Source of the DNA: Acetobacteraceae bacterium
Lineage (GTDB): Bacteria > Pseudomonadota > Alphaproteobacteria > Acetobacterales > Acetobacteraceae
Direction of reading: 5' to 3'
Length of the DNA stretch: 6,898 nucleotides
Assembly (NCBI GenBank): GCA_020853405.1
Contig: JADYYZ010000175.1
Span: forward strand, 1-6,898
Below, in pieces: positions 6,505 through 6,898 of the stretch; the first letter of the stretch is position 1; each line of letters opens with the position of its first letter. The translations under genes were made by a program, and so were the position numbers. The notes beneath the pieces are model-generated. The model was given only the letters and a program-made list of their open reading frames with translations. It was not told the DNA's origin and searched no databases.

Positions 6505-6898
6505 CCGCCGCGCCGACGCTTCAGATCAGGAACCTGACGATCCATGCTGCCGCCAGCGGTGCCCCGGTCGTCAACGATATAAGCCTCGATGTACGTCAGC
6601 GGGAAGTCGTGGCACTGATCGGCGCCTCGGGGTCCGGCAAGACCACGCTCGCCCTGTCGGCGCTCGGGCATCTCCGGCCCGGCTTGGTGTTGAGCCATGG
6701 CGAAATCAGGCTTGCCGGCACAGACGTGCTCGGCGCGGCGCCCGCCGTGCTGCGCGGCCTGCGCGGCCGCGTCGGCGCCTATATCGCCCAGAGCGCTGCC
6801 GCCTCGTTCAATCCACGCATCCTTCTCGAACGCCAGGTCATCGAGCCTTCGAAGGTGCACCATACCCGCTCGCTCGAGGCGGCGCTGAAGGTTGCCCA
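6501..6898 (+). CDS. ABC importer ATP-binding protein, DppD-like, 3' end outside window
   Basis: The first 132 codons are present with no stop before the edge. It hydrolyses ATP at the cytoplasmic face to drive import through the two permeases. Seen: LQIRNLTIHA start, Walker A GASGSGKTT (41-49) and Q-loop Y-I-A-Q97 followed by SAAASFNP (98-105). The signature motif, Walker B and H-loop would be to the right. ATG 6501 overlaps the preceding stop by 4 nt (ATGA). The Q-loop wording resembles ATPases in which two ATP-binding domains are fused in one chain, as in some alphaproteobacterial peptide importers. Whether this is fused or followed by a separate DppF-like gene cannot be told here. Confidence 0.93.
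   Translation, partial: MTAAPTLQIRNLTIHAAASGAPVVNDISLDVRQREVVALIGASGSGKTTLALSALGHLRPGLVLSHGEIRLAGTDVLGAAPAVLRGLRGRVGAYIAQSAAASFNPRILLERQVIEPSKVHHTRSLEAALKVA

Overview
The window looks like chromosomal DNA of a GC-rich alphaproteobacterium. This is inferred from strongly GC-biased third codon positions, a Tat-exported peptide-class binding protein, a DgcB/DUF3483-type iron-sulfur protein and frequent TTG starts; genus cannot be read from the sequence. I see no mobile element, tRNA, rRNA or CRISPR array.

Layout. Positions 1-1669 (minus strand, running off the left edge) hold most of a membrane-anchored iron-sulfur protein of the DgcB / heterodisulfide-reductase-like family. This type of protein takes electrons from a flavin-dependent oxidase or demethylase. 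A roughly 230-bp intergenic region follows, with a promoter-like element facing left, and then a GntR/FCD-family regulator on the plus strand (about 1898-2713). After a 241-bp gap comes a plus-strand operon for a peptide/opine/nickel-class ABC importer: a Tat-secreted substrate-binding protein (2955-4580), two permeases (4694-5662 and 5659-6504, overlapping by 4 bp) and the start of an ATPase (6501 onward, overlapping by 4 bp and cut by the right edge).

How the parts fit. The most notable signal is a 45-bp bipartite element present twice, ungapped and 31/45 identical. One copy is at 2814-2858, oriented toward the importer. The other is at 1853-1897 in the opposite orientation, facing the iron-sulfur gene and abutting the gntR start. 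Each copy has a TTGACA-containing imperfect palindrome and an AT-rich ATTTGTTAT palindrome whose centres are 30.5 bp apart, about three helical turns. The simplest reading is that the GntR protein, or another shared factor, co-controls import and electron transfer as one catabolic unit. From the family of the iron-sulfur protein I infer oxidative breakdown of an imported small molecule, possibly an N-methylated amine, betaine or amino-acid derivative. The substrate is not determined by this sequence.

Other structure includes a strong 11-bp-stem hairpin just after the binding-protein gene, a structured leader before it, a 12-bp tandem repeat inside its signal-peptide region, and an apparent swap of metal-ligand residues in the regulator.
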